Source: Bacteroidota bacterium (GTDB lineage: Bacteria > Bacteroidota > Bacteroidia > Chitinophagales > Chitinophagaceae). From it: 64,000 nucleotides of DNA. A program made the position numbers and the translations under genes. This document shows positions 63,590 through 64,000 of the stretch, in pieces. Below the pieces are notes generated by a model, which did no database searches, was not told where the DNA came from, and worked only from the letters and a program-made list of their open reading frames with translations. The stretch spans positions 62,001 through 126,000 of the forward strand of contig JAFDXJ010000041.1 of assembly GCA_018268015.1 (NCBI GenBank), written 5' to 3'. Numbering within the stretch: position 1 is the stretch's first letter; every line of letters begins with the position of its first letter.

Positions 63590-64000
63590 TTACAGATGAA
63601 AGCCGCCAGCCATAGTACCTAATCCAAAAATGGGTAATAAGATTAACGCTAAAATGGCGCTTAAAATAAAATAAACAACCAGTAATACCGCATAGGTTAC
63701 CAATAAATACACCACCTTTTTGTCTTCGGGTGTATTTTTAATAGGACCTAAGCCAAGATACCATAAATAAATTGAATACACTGCACCGGCGAGCGCTACA
63801 ATTCCGGAAAGTAATGGGAGAAATGCAAATAATCCGGCGACCAGAGAGGGTGTACTTCCATAAACAACCAATTGCATAGAACGCCCCATATCTTTTTGAG
63901 AGCCGAAAGAAGGAGCCAGAGCGTCTAATACGAAAGCGGTTACATACATACTACCTATACCCAATACGATCCTTAATATCGCATTATAAATTCCCCACGA
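63590..64000 (-). CDS. Yip1-family membrane protein (5' end cut by window)
   Basis: Membrane protein with the C-terminal helices of the Yip1 family: VAGLFAFLPLLSGIVALAG, YSIYLWYLGLGPIKN and VVYLLVTYAVLLVVYFILSA. The frame is open to the last base (codons reading SWGIYNAILRIVL ahead of the only in-frame TTG at 63964), so the start is outside the window and about 136 residues are visible. Yip1 proteins in bacteria have no defined role. SDR follows 16 bases later. Confidence 0.75.
   Translation of the reverse strand, partial: SWGIYNAILRIVLGIGSMYVTAFVLDALAPSFGSQKDMGRSMQLVVYGSTPSLVAGLFAFLPLLSGIVALAGAVYSIYLWYLGLGPIKNTPEDKKVVYLLVTYAVLLVVYFILSAILALILLPIFGLGTMAGGFHL

Noticed and set aside
1..64000. 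tRNA, rRNA, CRISPR or insertion sequence
   Set aside because: No tRNA T-loop patterns outside coding frames, no regularly spaced direct repeats, and no transposase-like protein or flanking inverted repeats were found by eye.

Overview
The window reads as a contiguous chromosomal piece from a Bacteroidota bacterium, most likely a Chitinophagaceae-type soil or freshwater lineage. The evidence is the low GC content (roughly 38-40% by eye), promoter boxes of the Bacteroidota TTG / TAnnTTTG type, a secreted protease with a type IX secretion (T9SS) C-terminal sorting domain, TonB-dependent and DUF5686-type outer-membrane proteins, LytS/LytTR signalling, a lipoprotein TamA-like protein beside TamB, a ComEC without a beta-lactamase domain, and a DNA-binding-domain-less NtrC-like regulator. 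I found no rRNA, tRNA, insertion sequence, prophage or CRISPR array. Coding density is high: no gene-free gap exceeds about 275 bases. Genes at both edges are cut by the window.

Layout. 1-3169: a truncated propeller/GAF histidine kinase and its LytTR response regulator. 3178-5218 (minus): CPBP protease, DUF2007 protein and CdsA. 5272-9628: dusB, a secreted protein, and a minus-strand group of a carboxymuconolactone-decarboxylase-like protein, a 2-oxoacid:ferredoxin oxidoreductase beta subunit and a flavin reductase. 9749-13511: the complete oxidative pentose phosphate operon gnd-zwf-pgl. 13518-18638: amidase, Obg, an AlkA-like glycosylase, small secreted or membrane proteins and a lone receiver. 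18660-25961: RecQ and a PIF1/RecD-like helicase flank kdsD and manC (activated-sugar and lipopolysaccharide precursors). 26049-28708: coaX, an outer-membrane protein and lptC as an overlapping operon. 28937-36883: pdhB, a TonB receptor, the NtrC-like regulator, miaA and a T9SS reprolysin-like protease.

37157-44535 (minus) holds tamB-tamL, the outer-membrane assembly module. 44608-45589 (minus) is a small envelope cluster (unknown protein, holin-superfamily-III protein, YtxH-like protein). 45659-48652 has an AI-2E-family transporter, pyrD and TerC. 48671-51181 is a DUF5686 protein. 51300-57158 has a stand-alone C-terminal half of CarB, comEC, purH and an EamA transporter. 57160-64000 (minus) has a DUF3052-like protein, an M48 lipoprotein protease, plsY, prmA, pnp, rpsO, a short-chain dehydrogenase and a truncated Yip1-family protein.

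The content is mostly housekeeping: nucleotide synthesis (carB half, pyrD, purH), NADPH supply, phospholipid synthesis (cdsA, plsY), tRNA modification (dusB, miaA), RNA decay (pnp) and envelope biogenesis (lptC, tamB/tamL, kdsD, manC). I see no defence island or other obviously novel multi-gene system. The most notable oddities are the split CarB, an orphan oxidoreductase beta subunit, an NtrC-like regulator without its DNA-binding domain, a CoaX with altered catalytic motifs, and a terminator that ends three bases before the prmA start codon.
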